Source of the DNA: Oscillatoria sp. Prado101
GTDB lineage: Bacteria; Cyanobacteriota; Cyanobacteriia; Cyanobacteriales; Oscillatoriaceae
NCBI GenBank assembly: GCA_025454445.1
Contig: JALOOK010000039.1
Location: forward strand, 1-13,817
Direction of reading: 5' to 3'
DNA length: 13,817 nt
In this document: in pieces, positions 12,856-13,817 of the stretch
Layout of the letters: every line of letters begins with the position of its first letter
How positions within the stretch are numbered: the stretch's first letter is position 1
Translations under genes and position numbers: made by a program
The notes under the pieces: generated by a model
Seen by the model: only the letters and a program-made list of their open reading frames with translations
What the model was told of the DNA's origin: nothing
The model's database searches: none

Positions 12856-13817
12856 CTAAGGAACCCAGCGGTAGATTTTAATGGTCTTGTCGGAACTGCC
12901 ACTGACGATCATCTTGCCATCGGCGCTAACTGCCACGGCATTCACAGCTCCTACATGGCCTGAGAAAGTGCCGAGCAGTTTGCCGGTGGCTGTGCTCCAC
13001 AACTTGACCGTCTGGTCGCGGCTGGCGCTGACCAGGATACTGCTCACAGTGCTGAAGGCCACGGAATTCACCATGTCCAGATGGCCTGAGAGCCGGTGCA
13101 CCAAAGACCCCAGTGGGCGTCCCTGCGGGTCTGGGGTTATCTGCCAGAGCTTGACCGTCCGGTCTTTACTGCCGCTGGCGAGCAGTTTCCCATCCGGACT
13201 GATGGCCACAGAATTCACCGAGTTGAAATGCCCAGAGAGGGTGCTCAACAGCTCGCCGGTGGCTGTGTTCCAAAGATGGATCTTGTTATCCAGACCGCCG
13301 CTGGCCAGGAGCTGCCCATTGGGACTGAAGGCCACGGACTTGACCATGCCGGAACGACCGCCGAGGGTGCGCGTCGGGTAGCAGAGAGTGTCGCTCTTGA
13401 TGCTGGAGATCTGCCAGAGCTTGACGGTTCTGTCCTCACTGCCACTGGCTACGATTTGGCCATCTGGGCTGATGGCGACGGCATTGATATCCCTCAAATG
13501 CCCTGTGAGATCGGCCTGCAAGCTGCCGGTGCCGGTGTGCCACAGCTTGATCTTGCCGTCATCGCTACAGCTGGCCACAATCTGGCCATCGGGACTGATA
13601 GCCACGCAATTGACGGCGTTTAAATGCCCAAACAGAGTGTGCAGCAGTTCGCCGGTGTTTAAATTCCAGACCTTTACGGTGTCGTCGAGACTGCCGCTGG
13701 CCAGGATAAGGCCATTGGAGCTGATGGCGACTGATGTCACCCAAGAGGAATGGCCGGTGAGCGTGTGGGCGCATTTCCAGCCGCGCGTTTTGGGCTTGGA
13801 TGTCGGTGTGGGTGGGG
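12856..13817 (-). CDS. WD40 propeller, C-terminal part of a larger protein (partial)
   Basis: The frame stays open from the TAG at 12856-12858 to the right edge of the window, giving about 319 visible residues. I read seven WD40 repeats, ending VKVWNLNTG, IKLWHTGTG, VKLWQISS, IHLWNTATG, VKLWQITPD, VKLWSTATG and IKIYRW. The third and fifth carry extra loops before the next blade. The first blade starts upstream of the first possible GTG start (13740): the frame there reads WKCAHTLTGHSSWVTSVAIS, matching WRCAHTLTGHTNYVIGVAIS at the kinase-WD40 junction of the gene at 9404-11293. Before it is a Pro/Thr/Lys stretch like that gene's linker. So this is most likely the C-terminus of a third zinc ribbon-kinase-WD40 protein whose kinase lies beyond the window. 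A stand-alone WD40 protein is the alternative. Confidence 0.88.
   Translation of the reverse strand, partial: PPTPTSKPKTRGWKCAHTLTGHSSWVTSVAISSNGLILASGSLDDTVKVWNLNTGELLHTLFGHLNAVNCVAISPDGQIVASCSDDGKIKLWHTGTGSLQADLTGHLRDINAVAISPDGQIVASGSEDRTVKLWQISSIKSDTLCYPTRTLGGRSGMVKSVAFSPNGQLLASGGLDNKIHLWNTATGELLSTLSGHFNSVNSVAISPDGKLLASGSKDRTVKLWQITPDPQGRPLGSLVHRLSGHLDMVNSVAFSTVSSILVSASRDQTVKLWSTATGKLLGTFSGHVGAVNAVAVSADGKMIVSGSSDKTIKIYRWVP

Overview
The window looks like a piece of a filamentous (Oscillatoria/Microcoleus-type) cyanobacterial chromosome. The signs are a COP23-family secreted protein, a dnaE carrying an intein, Hanks-type Ser/Thr kinases with a zinc ribbon and WD40 propellers, two HIP1 octamers (GCGATCGC), and several short palindromic repeats of the kind that litter cyanobacterial genomes. 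The assignment is inference from content; no rRNA or tRNA is present to fix it.

Layout. At 80-652 (minus) is a small secreted COP23-domain protein, divergent from gatA (954-2411, plus), the A subunit of the Glu-tRNA(Gln)/Asp-tRNA(Asn) amidotransferase. A 324-base gap follows, rich in predicted stem-loops (2475-2621), one of which resembles group II intron domain V. Next is a membrane-anchored alpha/beta hydrolase (2736-3644, plus). Between it and dnaE lies a near-consensus sigma70 promoter that runs straight into a strong intrinsic-terminator-like hairpin, then a palindromic repeat and a second -10-like box. dnaE (3918-8453, plus) encodes the replicative polymerase alpha subunit. It is one continuous gene, holds a complete 181-residue mini-intein at the ADILRR/CMGKKK site, and its C-terminal OB fold is duplicated in tandem.

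Downstream of dnaE everything is on the minus strand. Two hairpins with compensatory base changes (8460-8530) separate it from a toxin-antitoxin pair (toxin 8832-9176 first, antitoxin 8534-8860 overlapping it). Next to the pair is a decayed copy of the antitoxin 3' end (9207-9281). The rest is a cluster of three related signalling genes: a zinc ribbon-kinase-WD40 protein (9404-11293), a zinc ribbon-kinase with a proline-rich tail and no WD40 (11484-12701), and the C-terminal seven-blade WD40 part of a third protein that runs off the right edge (12856-13817).

How the genes work together: gatA and dnaE are housekeeping genes (translation fidelity and replication). The TA pair and kinase cluster are accessory. 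The most unusual points are the architecture of DnaE (mini-intein plus OB duplication, with the usual cyanobacterial split site intact), the promoter-then-terminator arrangement ahead of dnaE, the structured gatA-hydrolase spacer, and the covarying twin hairpins. I did not find a clearly new multi-gene system.
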